The notes under the pieces: model-generated
The model's database searches: none
What the model was told of the DNA's origin: nothing
The model's input: only the letters and a program-made list of their open reading frames with translations
Shown here: in pieces, positions 14,084 to 14,126 of the stretch
Position numbering within the stretch: position 1 is the first letter of the stretch
How the letters are laid out: each line of letters begins with the position of its first letter
Made by a program: the position numbers and the translations under genes
Assembly: GCA_002358835.1 (NCBI GenBank)
Contig: DEPP01000120.1
Coordinates: forward strand, 11,177-25,302
Reading direction: 5' to 3'
Length of the DNA stretch: 14,126 nt
From: Bacteroidales bacterium UBA3389
GTDB lineage: Bacteria > Bacteroidota > Bacteroidia > Bacteroidales > P3

Positions 14084-14126
14084 AAAATTAAATTAAGGTT
14101 TTACTAAATAAAATAAGGTATGAAGA

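Noticed and set aside
14120..14126. Start of a further gene (ATG AAG A) at the window edge
   Set aside because: Only seven bases remain, too few to support a coding call.

Overview
The window reads as chromosomal DNA from an AT-rich member of the Bacteroidota, most likely Bacteroidales-like. The signs are a type IX secretion (T9SS) C-terminal sorting domain on a 1053-residue surface protein, a TonB-dependent receptor with an N-terminal carboxypeptidase-like repeat domain, an OmpA-like lipoprotein, leaders that mostly lack Shine-Dalgarno sequences, and several matches to the Bacteroidota promoter (TTTG, about 20 bases, TAnnTTTG). All clear genes are on the + strand. I see no tRNA, rRNA, transposase, integrase or CRISPR array.

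Layout. (1) 116-880: exodeoxyribonuclease III, broken by an in-frame TAA at codon 21. (2) 910-1884: OmpA-like coiled-coil lipoprotein. (3) 1923-2930: DNA polymerase III delta subunit (holA). (4) 2952-5246: TonB-dependent receptor, followed by a terminator hairpin. (5) 5345-5965: a long non-coding stretch with five 22-bp-spaced palindromes, a 44-base A/C-only tract and a G9 run. The G9 run sits inside the spacer of the best promoter match for the next genes. (6) 5966-9364: a two-gene unit, made of a 77-residue secreted or membrane-anchored small protein and a large T9SS-exported multidomain protein, joined by a strong Shine-Dalgarno overlapping the first gene's stop; a strong terminator follows. 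(7) 9599-11302: secreted C69-family dipeptidase with its own promoter match. (8) 11329-13041: a complete DarT-DarG toxin-antitoxin pair, much more AT-rich than its surroundings and bracketed by an exact 19-bp direct repeat. (9) 13074-13589: DUF456 membrane protein. (10) 13607-14083: low-molecular-weight protein tyrosine phosphatase.

How the parts work together. Genes 1-3, 9 and 10 look like ordinary core-genome genes. Genes 4, 6 and 7 are envelope or secreted functions: uptake, cell surface and peptide breakdown. The darTG pair is a DNA-modifying toxin with its reversing antitoxin, known in other bacteria as a phage-defence or stress module, and appears to have been acquired between genes 7 and 9. 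The most unusual part is the 620-base regulatory region ahead of the surface-protein unit. Its palindrome array and mononucleotide run suggest that the surface protein is controlled by a cooperative DNA-binding factor, by slippage-driven phase variation, or by both. This last point is inference.
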